Source: Siderastrea radians | Taxonomy: Eukaryota > Cnidaria > Anthozoa > Scleractinia > Rhizangiidae | NCBI GenBank assembly: GCA_964017195.1 | Contig: OZ024897.1 | Location: forward strand, 32,707,536-32,771,535 | Reading direction: 5' to 3' | Length of the DNA stretch: 64,000 bases | Shown here: piece after piece, positions 43,758 to 52,044 of the stretch | How the letters are laid out: every line of letters begins with the position of its first letter | Position numbering within the stretch: the first letter of the stretch is position 1 | Made by a program: the position numbers and the translations under genes | The notes under the pieces: model-generated | Seen by the model: the letters and a program-made list of their open reading frames with translations, nothing else | What the model was told of the DNA's origin: nothing | Databases searched by the model: none

Positions 43758-43981
43758 TGGAACCCGTGCATTCACGACCTCGACGGATTCGTAGTGATCG
43801 GGGTTTGTCTCAATGGGGAGGTGCTTTTTGGAAACTCATGCGACGACAACGTGGCGGATGGTTGAGTCCCGAGGTGATGAGAGTACCCGGGTTTGATTTG
43901 AGACAACGCTTAGCACGACGACGCTATAAAAACCCCTCACGACGACGGGGTACCACCACTCGACGACGACGACGACGTTAA
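43757..43981 (+). CDS. Arg-rich 74-aa protein (protamine-like)
   Basis: MEPVHSRPRRIRSDRGLSQW at the start, WLSPEVMRVPGFDLRQRLA in the middle, and a C-terminal run of arginines. High charge fits DNA packaging. A TATAAAAAC motif within this gene (43925-43933) probably serves the capsid gene downstream. Confidence 0.6.
   Translation: MEPVHSRPRRIRSDRGLSQWGGAFWKLMRRQRGGWLSPEVMRVPGFDLRQRLARRRYKNPSRRRGTTTRRRRRR
43925..43933 (+). promoter_or_regulatory. TATA box (TATAAAAAC) for the capsid gene
   Basis: 59 nt upstream of the capsid ATG at 43984, embedded in the preceding coding region. Confidence 0.5.
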
Positions 43982-43983
43982 AC

Positions 43984-45384
43984 ATGCCTGACGTGAGTAC
44001 GCAAACCGCACCGGCTCACGCGCGTTCCGAAGGGACCGTGAACCCTGCGTTACAGATTTTCAAGGTGCCGCCCACCGACATTAGCATCAATGCCTATCGC
44101 ATGGTTACCATTCAACCCACCACCACGGGTATCAATCCCATGGAATTCATTGTGCCAGGGTTGGACGATTTTGTGGATTTGGGACGCAGTTACTTTACCA
44201 TGGAATTGAGTTTGAAAAAGGATGATGCCGGGAACTTGGTGGCCAATGAAAAATTGTGGCCCGTCAATAATTTGGCCCATTCCATCATCAAACAAATTGA
44301 CTTGCAGTTGAATGGCACGTTGATTAGTCCTCAATCCGACACCTATCATTACAAAGCTTACCTAGAAACCTTGTTGAATTATGACCGAGAAGATGGCAAG
44401 ACCGTATTGGGACCCCAAGGATAGTTCAATCAAGTGGATTTCCCACCCCAATGGACCGCCAACAATACCAACAAAGCTGGACCGCATGCAGCCTGGACCG
44501 CTCTCCCTGCCAATCACAAAGGGGCTTTGGACGCCATGATAGCTGAAACCGCCAAGTATGCTGGAGGTGTCACCCACAGTCTGGTGTTTACCCTGCACTT
44601 GGAAGTCTTTCACACTGGCAAACTGTTGGTGCCTGGCATAGAAATCAAGATGAAATTTCATTTCAATGGCCCGAACTTGTTCTTGAATGGAGTGGGTCTA
44701 GCTGGCCGCTTGATAGAAGGGGATGTGAAACTACGGTTTCATCTATGTCAACTGCGTTTGAATGACGCCATCTACAGGAGTTTGACTGAAAAAAGACACA
44801 ATGAAGGCCAAGTGGCTGCTTACCCCACCGTCCGCAGTGAAATCCGGACCTTCAGTATGCAAGGCAACTTGACCCGCTTTGACATCCCCAACCTGTTTCA
44901 AAACAGAATACCTGACCGATTGATTGTAGGGTTGTTGGACAGCCGAGCCTTCAATGGAGATGTGACCCGAGATCCCTTCTGTTTCCAGAAATTTGGTCTG
45001 ACGTCCATTAAACAGATTGTCAAAGGAGAAGAATACCCTTATGAAACCCTGCACTTGGTGCATGACAATGGCACCCGAGATAATCTAGGCTACTTCCGTT
45101 TTCTACAAGCCAGTGGTGCCTGGTGTAAAAAGAAAGGCAATATGGTGGAACTAGGAGATTGGGGGCACGAAAAAAATTGTACCTTGTACATGTTTGACAA
45201 TGTGGCCAATGGATGTGCCGACAGTCAAAACCTCAACCCCAAGCAAACTGGAGATTTACAACTCAGCTTGGAATTTGGAGCCGCACCCAATACCAATATA
45301 ACCGTGCTCGTGTATGGTGAATTTGAGAACTTGCTGGAGATTGACAGGAACGGAGCCGTGTTGTACAACATTTACCAACACTGA
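43984..45384 (+). pseudogene. Double-jelly-roll major capsid protein with one in-frame stop
   Basis: Related to the Polinton capsid family typified by proteins annotated F54H12.2-like. N-terminal PTDISINAYRMVTIQP and FIVPGLDDFVDLGRSYF, then LWPVNNLAHSIIKQIDLQLN; C-terminal half with NGPNLFLNGVGL and VRSEIRTFSMQGN, ending ENLLEIDRNGAVLYNIY. The frame is continuous over 466 codons except for TAG at 44422-44424. Full length otherwise, so it is either a recent nonsense mutation, an assembly error or readthrough. The stop TGA overlaps the protease ATG. Confidence 0.85.
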
Positions 45385-45923
45385 TGGAACAAGTGGCCTT
45401 GAATAATGTGCAATTGGATTATTTAGCCCGCGACGACCCGCAATTGAAACCTGTCTTTTACGGGACGGTGGCCTGTGATCGTTTACCCAAGAGTCCTGTC
45501 AAGACCACTTCGCAAGGGTACATTGTGAATACCGACCCGCACGATCAACCCGGACAACATTGGTTAGCGGTGTGGACGGATGGAAACGTGTGTGAAGTGT
45601 TGGACAGTTATGCCTTGCCATTGGAAACGTACGTGCAAGCCACCCCATTACGAGATTGGATCGTGAAACATTGGAAGTATGTGGTGACCAATGGCAAGTC
45701 CCTACAAGCCATCTCAAGCAAGAGTTGTGGTGATTACGCGTTGTTGTACTTGAAAGCCAAAGCCCGTGGACGGACCTTGCAAGAGTTTTTAAATGAGTTT
45801 TCTGATCATGATTATGTAAGCAATGACCATCAAGCCGGTCAACGTCTTCAACAGTTGATTGTAGGTCAAGAAGCGAGATGGTACCAAGTCTGTTGTCACC
45901 CGTATCATCAATGTAATTGTTAA
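45384..45923 (+). CDS. Adenain-type (C5/Ulp1 clan) cysteine protease
   Basis: 179 residues, intact. Catalytic His in DQPGQHWLAVWTD, Asp in CEVLDSYALPLE, and Cys in the SKSCGDYALLYLKAKARG block, in the usual adenain order. In Polintons and adenoviruses this enzyme matures capsid proteins. It starts one base into the capsid stop codon. Ends with an unusual Cys/His tail (CCHPYHQCNC). AATAAA follows the stop. Confidence 0.88.
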   Translation: MEQVALNNVQLDYLARDDPQLKPVFYGTVACDRLPKSPVKTTSQGYIVNTDPHDQPGQHWLAVWTDGNVCEVLDSYALPLETYVQATPLRDWIVKHWKYVVTNGKSLQAISSKSCGDYALLYLKAKARGRTLQEFLNEFSDHDYVSNDHQAGQRLQQLIVGQEARWYQVCCHPYHQCNC

Positions 45924-45928
45924 ATAAA
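45922..45928 (+). terminator. Polyadenylation signal after the protease
   Basis: AAATAAA overlaps the protease stop (TAA at 45921-45923) and is followed by a T/G-rich stretch, as expected for a 3' processing site. Confidence 0.5.
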
Positions 45929-45973
45929 AAGTTGGTTGAAAAACAGTTGTTTTTTATCGTGTCCTATCCGAAC

Positions 45974-46060
45974 GGAGTCGTAGCTCAGTCGGTAGAGCCT
46001 TGGATCCCCGAAAAAATAGGTGTTGGGGGTCGTGCGTGGGTTCAAGTCCCACCGACTCCA
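45974..46060 (+). tRNA. tRNA-like gene with abnormal anticodon arm
   Basis: Acceptor stem GGAGTCG (45974-45980) pairs perfectly with CGACTCC (46053-46059), followed by A. D arm GCTC/GAGC; A box TAGCTCAGTCGG; T arm GTGGG-TTCAAGT-CCCAC with a consensus B box. T8 at 46074-46081 fits a Pol III terminator. The segment between D and T arms is 37 nt instead of about 23 and folds as a 7-bp GATCCCC/GGGGGTC stem with a 15-nt loop. No normal anticodon loop with U33 can be assigned, so it is either intron-containing, decayed, or a tRNA-like non-coding RNA. Confidence 0.7.
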
Positions 46061-46101
46061 TAAAAAAGGTGCCTTTTTTTTCATGGGTATTAGTCCTCAT
46101 C

Positions 46102-46755
46102 ATGCAAACGGATCGACCGTTTCGTTTTCATACCCCGTCCAGTATTTTGGTAGTGGGGCCCTCAGGATGTGGCAAAACCGTGTTTATGGAAAAACTCTTG
46201 TTAGAGAACCCAGATTTGTTTGAAACCCCACCGACCCAAATGCATTATTGTTATGGGGCGTGGCAAGATCGATTTCGAGGCATGCAAGATCGTGGGGTGG
46301 TGTTTCACGAAGGGATTCCCGATCATGACGCATTGGTCCAATGGTTTCCTCCAGGACGTAAAGGAGTGCTCGTGTTGGATGATTTAATGGACGAAGGGAG
46401 TCACGATAAACGCGTGTTGGATTTATTCACTAAACATTCGCATCATCAAGGTGTGACGGTCCTGTACTTGTGTCAAGATATGTTTCCTGTGGGCCGATAT
46501 GCCAAAAGTATTTCGCGCAATGCCCATTACATCTTGGCGTTCAAGAACCCCGAGATCAATTAGGGGTGCGCAACGTGTTGCTGCAATCGTTTCCTACCAC
46601 CTGGAAAGACACGTTGGAGACGTTTCATCAGGCCACCACACGACCGTATGGGTATTTGGTGCTGGATTTACACCCCGCCTCCTCCGATCAACAACGGTTG
46701 TTGAGTCACCTGTTAAAAGACGAAGGATGGACCCGCACCTATCAAAAACGTCTAT
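46102..46755 (+). pseudogene. FtsK/HerA-type genome-packaging ATPase, frameshifted
   Basis: Starts MQTDRPFRFHTPSSILVVGP. Walker A GPSGCGKT; Walker B GVLVLDDLMDE; later SHHQGVTVLYLCQDMF with the sensor region. After AFKNP a one-base deletion in a C run (about 46550) leads to an early TAG; the lost C-terminus, with TTRPYGYLVLDL, is in the +1-related frame to 46755. Summed length about 218 residues, normal for Polinton ATPases that pump DNA into capsids. Upstream is the tRNA-like gene. Confidence 0.85.
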
Positions 46756-46759
46756 AAAG
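46753..46759 (+). promoter_or_regulatory. TATA box (TATAAAG)
   Basis: 44 nt upstream of the ATG at 46797, at the end of the ATPase gene. Confidence 0.45.
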
Positions 46760-47189
46760 GGACGACACCCCTTTGAATAGGAAAAAAAGAGCGACCATGG
46801 CCGATGACGATGACCGTCAACCTCCGCAAGCGTACGATACCGTGGCCCCCGCGGGCGTCGGGACGACCGCGACCAATCAAGTGTCCCCCAGCACCATCCA
46901 AGAAATTTGGATACGGGGGACCGAGACTTGATTGACCAAGCCTTTGATCAAATGGAGGTCGCGGACATGATCGCCTATGTGGAATCGCTGCCTGACCTCC
47001 CAACCATCGGAAGCCCTGTACAGGCCTCTTCCCCCGCAGGGGTAGGAAGTCAAGGAAGTCAATCATACCGTAGCATACAGACCACCCCGGAGTCTTCCCC
47101 TGCAACCCCACTTAGTTGGGGAAGCGCACGCTTGTTGCCCAATCCTCGAACAGCGACAGGTGCTCGAACAGCAGCGGGTGCCGGGGGTG

Positions 47190-47274
47190 ATGGTGATGGT
47201 GGTGGTGGACGTGGTGGACGTGGTGGACGTGGTGGTGGTGGTGATGGTGGTGCTGGTGCTGGTGCTGCTGCTGC

Positions 47275-47305
<31 letters not shown>

Positions 47306-47350
47306 GGTGCTGGTGGTGCTGGTGGTGGTGGTGGGGTGGTGGCGGCGGTG
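47190..47350 (+). repeat. (GGT)n microsatellite in coding DNA
   Basis: Long interrupted GGT/GCT array. Frame on either side differs, consistent with repeat-length change. Confidence 0.9.
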
Positions 47351-47610
47351 GTGATGGTGGTGGCCGTCGTGGACGACGACGGAGAAGAATACGAGGACGA
47401 CGACGACGAGGAACCCCCACTTCGCCTATGACACCTGGCTCCAATCCAGCCACCCCACGAGGATCTTGGACTTCTGGGAGTCCACCACCTCGTACCTTGC
47501 GTCAAGCGGATTTACAACGACGTTTACGGATGATGTTACAAGATCAAGAACAATTGGCGCAAGGTCGAGACATTTCCACGGTCACCATGACCAATAGCAT
47601 CGTGACCAGT

Positions 47611-47618
47611 TATAAACA
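47611..47618 (+). promoter_or_regulatory. TATA-like motif (TATAAACA)
   Basis: 56 nt upstream of the ATG at 47667. Confidence 0.35.
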
Positions 47619-47666
47619 GGGAGGAGCACCGAGCGTGCAAACCTCTTCGTCCCGGGTTACGCCGTG

Positions 47667-48345
47667 ATGACTCAAACCGTCGTGTCGTTATTGAATGGAT
47701 CGAAACATCATGGCATTCAATTCCCACCGGAATTGTTGCAACGCATGGATTCCTTGTATGCCTTTACCATCAACAATGGTGGTGTTATCGAAAAATGTTG
47801 AATCATTTGAAGTGTGTCAATGCCTTGTTCAATGGATTGACGTTACTCCTGATGGCCGCAGGCATGATTGCCGGTCCCTTTTGGACAATAGTACGTTGGT
47901 AGCGTGTTTGGCGGCGGTGGGTACAGTGGTCAAAGGATGGAACGATTTTAAACAATACCGATTTAAAGTGACCATGAGTCGATTTGCCTTTACCACCTAT
48001 GCCAAAGCCTTGACCGAATTGAAAACCTATGTGCGTGGTGTTTCCTTGGAGGATCTGGAAGGGTTTTTGATCAAGATGCAAACCTTGGATGATACCATTG
48101 TGGATTTCACCCCTCCGTTACCCAAACGATGTGTACAAGATTACCACCGTCACTTTGTGTACCAACCGGTGGCAGCACCATGCTATGTGGACGGATGTCC
48201 TCGTCCATTGAGGCCCAAAGGCTATTGGACAGATAAAAAGCCGCTCCCTCCCAGTCCCACACTCTTAGAACCATGGCCGTCCAACGAAGACGACGACGCA
48301 GAAAAAGAAGAAGAACGAACCGACGTCAAGGAGGAGGGGCTTTAA
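47667..48345 (+). pseudogene. SLATT-like two-TM protein, twice frameshifted
   Basis: The ATG overlaps the previous stop. N-terminal PPELLQRMDSLYAFTINNGG, then in a second frame (from about 47795) a hydrophobic segment NGLTLLLMAAGMIAGPF, then in a third frame (from about 47893) a second hydrophobic stretch TLVACLAAVGTVVKGW followed by a helical soluble part FAFTTYAKALTELKTYVRGV and DDTIVDFTPPLPKRC. Two TMs plus a Y-x2-A-x2-L-x2-L-x4-R helix and a 'D-x-PPLP' end is the layout of SLATT domains, membrane effectors that in bacteria pair with SLOG or nucleotidyltransferase sensors. Each shift is one base, the first in an A run. A C-terminal acidic tail ends the protein. Confidence 0.6.
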
Positions 48346-48473
48346 TCAGACAACAAGGCAGTGGGTGGTGGCAAGATTTCAAACGCAATACCCGTCAAGG
48401 CTATAAAGAGGCGCGGGACGTGATCAAACAAAACAAAGCCCCTCAACGTGTATTGATGAACCGTCCATGGTGA
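48273..48473 (+). CDS. Arg-rich 66-aa peptide
   Basis: MAVQRRRRRRKRRRTNRRQG then GWWQDFKRNTRQGYKEARDV. Overlaps the end of the SLATT-like gene in another frame and the start of the next peptide. Charge suggests DNA or RNA binding. No family assigned. Confidence 0.55.
   Translation: MAVQRRRRRRKRRRTNRRQGGGALIRQQGSGWWQDFKRNTRQGYKEARDVIKQNKAPQRVLMNRPW
48402..48410 (+). promoter_or_regulatory. TATA-like motif (TATAAAGAG)
   Basis: 65 nt upstream of the ATG at 48467. Confidence 0.35.
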
Positions 48474-48640
48474 GGAGGAGAAGACCACGACGACAACGAC
48501 GTCGTCAACGAGGAGGTTTTTTAAATCTATTGGTCCCAGCCATGGTGGGATTGGGAAAAGCCGTGGCATTGGAAACGGATAAACGTATAAAACGCACTAT
48601 CCAAAAAGCCAATCAACGGTATCGTCGTCGCCATCGGTAA
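48467..48640 (+). CDS. pX/mu-like basic core peptide 2
   Basis: 57 residues: MVRRRRPRRQRRRQRGGFLN followed by LLVPAMVGLGKAVAL, then a basic tail QRYRRRHR. The RGGFLxLLVPA stretch closely recalls the adenovirus pX/mu hydrophobic core and the peptide at 43165. Its ATG overlaps the stop of the preceding peptide (CCATGGTGA). Confidence 0.65.
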   Translation: MVRRRRPRRQRRRQRGGFLNLLVPAMVGLGKAVALETDKRIKRTIQKANQRYRRRHR

Positions 48641-48682
48641 AAGAGGCAACGTCTTCGACTTCAATTACCGTTTTTACGGTCC

Positions 48683-48961
48683 ATGTTACAAGAAGCCAAT
48701 CGCTCCAAACGTCAAGATCTATTACAACATGCCAATGCCGATCAAATCAATGCCGTGAGTGAACTGGTCGTGAACTTGTTAAAAAACAAGATTCCTGTGA
48801 CCCCACCCATCATGGCCAAGCTTCGACCCTATAAAAAGGTGCTACGCGACTTGGGACGTCGTCGACATTCGGTGAAAAAACGTCGTCAGTGGTTGGTCCA
48901 ACAAAAAGGACGAGGGTTGTTTCAAGGGCTTCACCACGTGTTATGTCAATGTGGTCGTTAA
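48683..48961 (+). CDS. Conserved small basic Polinton protein
   Basis: 92 residues, intact. Helical NADQINAVSELVVNLLKNKI, then LRPYKKVLRDLGRRRHSVKK and QWLVQQKGRGLFQGL. This 'cluster of helices, LxxYKxxLRxLxxRxxSxKxKRxxLVQxxG' pattern recurs as a short ORF in many animal Polintons and related viruses. Function unknown; the basic C-terminus may act in the virion core. Confidence 0.65.
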   Translation: MLQEANRSKRQDLLQHANADQINAVSELVVNLLKNKIPVTPPIMAKLRPYKKVLRDLGRRRHSVKKRRQWLVQQKGRGLFQGLHHVLCQCGR

Positions 48962-49170
48962 CGCTTGCCACGTGGATGAGTCTGTTACAAGAGGCCAATC
49001 GTGCCACCGAAAAGTGGAAAGATGACTGTTATTATTGGAAGCATAAATATCACCTGTTGTATCGAGAGTACCAACATATGTTGAGGTCCCGTCTTTGTGA
49101 GAGCTGTCGTGCATTGGAAGACGGGGAACTTCGCCCCGATTGTAGTCAACCATGGACGAGGTGTACATGA
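48943..49170 (+). CDS. Unassigned 75-aa protein with coiled coil
   Basis: MSMWSLTLATWMSLLQEANR then CYYWKHKYHLLYREYQHMLR and a Cys pair CESCRALEDGE. Overlaps both neighbours in other frames. Codon content looks coding but evidence is weak. Confidence 0.4.
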   Translation: MSMWSLTLATWMSLLQEANRATEKWKDDCYYWKHKYHLLYREYQHMLRSRLCESCRALEDGELRPDCSQPWTRCT

Positions 49171-49798
49171 TTCCCCACAAGGACTTGGAGCAACTCATTC
49201 AATATTACAAAGGAGAACTCACCGAAAATGCCTTGTTGAACAAAGCCGCTACGTTAGCAGCCAAAAAAATGTCTTGTTATCGGACCCCCAATTGCCCCCA
49301 GCCCTGGTCAATGCTCAAACCAAACCGTTGAGTCAAGAATTAACCAAGTTAACCAAACGCATCCGTCAATTTCCCGGAGGGGTTGGTGTGGGTGCACCGG
49401 GTGGCCCACCAGGCGAAGAAGGCGAGGAAGAGGCCGGGGATTTGGTGACGGGACCTGTGGAACAATGGTTGAAGTGCATGATAAAAGGCAGCCCGTCGAC
49501 CCCCAAACCTCCCATTACACCTGTAACTAAGAAAGGCAAAGCAGCAGCGACCACCAGTAAGATTCCCATCAAGAAAGGGATCCCATCCACTAGTCGAGGA
49601 GACGATATAAGTCGTCGTTTAGAAGCCATTCGAGAACGTCGCAAGACCTTGGAAAAACAAATAGCCGAGAGTGATAAGGGCAAAGGCAAAGGCAAAGCAC
49701 CCGCGCGTGAAGTGGAACAATTGAAACCCTTACCCGATTGGGAAGATTGGGCCCGTGGCAAGACGTTACGACGTCGATTGGATTACGACAGTGACTAA
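49152..49798 (+). pseudogene. Conserved Polinton protein, frameshift in an A7 run
   Basis: Starts MDEVYMIPHKDLEQLIQYYK; after AATLAAKK at the run of seven A (49263-49269) the frame must change to continue with VLLSDPQLPPALVNAQTKPL and ELTKLTKRIRQFPGGVGVG. It ends with a Ser/Pro/Lys-rich region and a short acidic LDYDSD. The 'VPK...L.ArKK.LL....P..l.va.vKPL.rEL..lTKrIRqfP' pattern is common in Polintons; role unknown. Length about 215 residues. A single missing or extra A would explain the break. Confidence 0.6.
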
Positions 49799-49800
49799 AG

Positions 49801-50163
49801 ATGCCCACCCAGAGGAGGAGAAGGGGTATCAAACGGAAACGCACCCAACGAGGCGGGGCAGTGGATGTTCAAAAATGGATTGCTAAAACCGGCAAAGAAT
49901 TTCATTGGCCTGGTTATCAGTACATGGGCCCTGGCACGCATTTAGCCAAACGTCTGAAACGTGGGGATCCCGGCACCAATCGCTTGGACCAGATTGCCAA
50001 ACAACACGACATTGATTACAGCCGTGCCAAGAATTTGCAAGACAAATGGAAAGCCGATGCCAAGATGATCCAAGCCATTGATCGGTTACCCGGCAAGAAA
50101 ACCAAGACGGAACGTGCAAATGCGAATCATGCAAGCCAAGAAACGTTTAAAATTGTAATTTAA
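49801..50163 (+). CDS. Phospholipase A2-domain protein
   Basis: 120 residues, intact. Basic N-terminus RRRRGIKRKRTQRGG; Ca-binding loop YMGPGTHLAKRLKRGDPGTN; catalytic His-Asp in AKQHDIDYSRA; second Asp in WKADAK. This is the parvovirus VP1/adintovirus type of PLA2, used by non-enveloped viruses to breach endosomal membranes; Polintons often carry it. AATAAA lies 40 nt after the stop. Function here is by family, not shown. Confidence 0.85.
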   Translation: MPTQRRRRGIKRKRTQRGGAVDVQKWIAKTGKEFHWPGYQYMGPGTHLAKRLKRGDPGTNRLDQIAKQHDIDYSRAKNLQDKWKADAKMIQAIDRLPGKKTKTERANANHASQETFKIVI

Positions 50164-50396
50164 TGACCTACTGATACAGCACATGTTCTTTTGGAGAAAA
50201 TAAAATATGAAAATGTGTAAGCACTGTCTCATTTTGTTCATGAGTTGTCTAGTTCTACCACAATGATAAAATGTTCTGCCAAGTACTATGTTCTGCCAAA
50301 AAGTCATACGATTTCAAAAAAAGTTCTGCCAAATACTGAGACGATGTTCTGCCAAATAGTCATACGATTTCAAAAAAGTTCTGCCAAATACGAGGG
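50164..50396 (+). repeat. Convergent 3' region with GTTCTGCCAAATA repeats
   Basis: Between the PLA2 gene and the convergent minus-strand gene. Contains AATAAAA (50199-50205) and five or six copies of GTTCTGCCAAATA/GTACT, two followed by GTCATACGATTTCAAAAAA (about 50270-50390). Confidence 0.7.
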
Positions 50397-51775
50397 TTAA
50401 CTGACAAAATCGTCCAAATCAAAAGAAGAATCCGTCTGACATTCAATCCATTCCTCAAACGACAAGTCACAGAAAGAAGAAGAAGACGACAAGTCACTGT
50501 CCATTGAAAGGTCGTTCGACGACAAGGCACTGTCCGTTGAAAGGTCGTCCAATAAATCATCAAGCCATTGCTCCCATACAGGTGGATCCACGGGTCGACG
50601 CTCCCCCAAATCCAGATCCGTCAGGGTATAAGAGTCATCCAAAAGTTCACAAAATGAAGGCTGAGGTTCAGCCTCAAGGGATTCACAAAATGTCTCCAAA
50701 TAGGTTTCAATGGGAATGTTCGCCGGTTTCAAACAGTCCTCCAATTCGATGGTCAATTTCAGGGGCCCCAATGATTTCATTTTCTCTAGCGTTATCTGTT
50801 TCTCTGCTAAGGCCTTTCGCCGTTTCACATGATATTGCGCCATCCACGCCCGTCGGTGTTCCGTTTGGTCACGTTGTTTAAAATACGCCCTCCGCTCTTC
50901 CCGATGCTTGGCATAGTACCGTTTGTTGGCCTCACGAACTTTGGCCCGATACCTCTCCCGATAGCGCTGTTTCTCAGCAGTCACTTTCTCGGGATATCTT
51001 GCCCGATACCGTCGTTTCTCGGCGGCCACTTTCTCGGGATGCCTGGCCCGGTACGTGGCCTTGGTAGCCCGTCGCAGCGCCTGTTGTCGCTCTTCTTTGG
51101 CTAGGATCTCTGCGACTTCGTCGTCGTCCAAGTCAATGTCGTCGTTGTGGGAGTCATCGTCGTCGTCGCTTGGTGACTTGGTCTTACGACGTTGCGCCCG
51201 ATACCGTTTTCTCGCGGCGGCTATTCGGTCAGGATGTCTGGCCCGGTACCTGGCTTGGGTGGCCCGTCGCCGCGCTTGTTTCGCCCGGAGGTCTGCCAAT
51301 TCCTCGTAAACGTCGTCAAAGTCATCGTCGTCGTCGCTTGATGGGTACGTCGTGGTGGTGGGGCGTTGGTGTCTGCATCGGCAGCATTGTTGGACGCGTT
51401 TTACGCGAGGCATCGGGAGATGGCGGCGGTGCTGGTGGGGGCGTGAGAGGGCGCTTGAATTCGTACCTCCAATAGGGACAACAGAAGTCAAGGCCCTCTA
51501 TAAACCAGTCTGTTGTCAACTGAGGGTAACAACCGGGGGTCCAATGCTCTCGCACGTAGGTAGCTTGTGCTGCCTGGGCTGCCTGGGCTGCCTGGGCTGC
51601 CTGGGCTGCTCGTCTCAGTCTCTCTTTCTCCTCCTCTAACAGCTCCCCAAAACTCAGTAACGCCTTCGTCGAACACCCACTCCTTCTTGATTTCCGCTAA
51701 AATTTGTTCCAGTTGGAATGCTTCGAACTTTTCCAAAAGTTTCTCTGGACAAGAGGCCATGTTGAGATGACTCAC
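50397..51775 (-). pseudogene. Acidic-basic repeat protein (RARHPEKVAA-type repeats), frameshifted
   Basis: Minus strand from ATG 51775: MSHLNMASCPEKLLEKFEAF, then after a shift near 51650 a coiled coil with (AAQ)n from a 9-bp tandem repeat (51567-51610), then HWTPGCYPQLTTDWFIEGLD. After another shift near 51320 come acidic (SSDDDDDFDD) and basic segments with repeated RARHPDRIAAARKRY, RARHPEKVAAEKRRY, RARYPEKVTAEKQRY and REANKRYYAKHREERRAYF units of about 17 residues. An acidic Ser/Asp-rich C-terminus ends DLDDFVS. Repeats of this type occur in some phage and large-virus proteins and probably bind DNA. It is the only minus-strand gene besides SLOG. Confidence 0.55.
51567..51610 (-). repeat. 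9-bp tandem repeat (CTGGGCTGC)n
   Basis: Four to five perfect units; encodes Ala-Ala-Gln repeats on the minus strand. Confidence 0.9.
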
Positions 51776-51836
51776 CCCGAGGTTCGATCTGTTTCATAGT
51801 CTCTGGGATCATTCCCCGCAAAGCCTGATGGTACAT

Positions 51837-52044
51837 CTAGGGAGGGGGGAGGGGGGTCCCCCCACCCCTTCCCACCCCTCCCTGGGGCACCCTGTGCCCT
51901 GTTTGGTGATTGGTCCATCCCCTTCTCCCACGTGACCTTTTTTCTCTATAAAAAACGAGCACCGACCTCCAGCTGGTTCATCTGATCCTGTCCACTCAAC
52001 AAGAGGAGGAGGCGGCGGGGCCCAGTGGCCTCGCCCACCATGAG
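51837..52044 (+). promoter_or_regulatory. Divergent promoter region upstream of PolB
   Basis: TATAAAAAA at 51947-51955, an inverted CCAAT box (GATTGGTC, 51908-51915) and CACGTGAC at 51930 precede the PolB ATG at 52045 by about 100 nt. A G/C-rich GGGAGGGGGG tract lies at 51840-51860. The minus-strand gene starts 60 bp to the left. Confidence 0.6.

Larger units (their letters stand above)
46797..47667 (+). pseudogene. Gly/Arg-rich Polinton protein, frames broken by a GGT microsatellite
   Basis: Acidic N-terminus MADDDDRQPPQAYDTVAP; a frameshift near 46905 is needed to pass into LIDQAFDQMEVADMIAYVES. A (GGT)n tract at 47190-47350 encodes polyglycine in one frame and changes frame before a R-rich stretch (GRRGRRRRRIRG) and C-terminal LRQADLQRRLRMMLQDQEQL helix ending SSSRVTP. 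Family not recognised; position among virion genes suggests an internal protein. The stop overlaps the next ATG (TGATG). Confidence 0.5.

Noticed and set aside
45974..46060. Assignment of a specific amino acid to the tRNA-like gene
   Set aside because: No fold gives a standard 5-bp anticodon stem with a 7-nt loop and U33, even with a simple intron.
47059..47505. Proline- and histidine-rich open frames opposite the GGT tract
   Set aside because: Antisense of the microsatellite; composition explained by the repeat.
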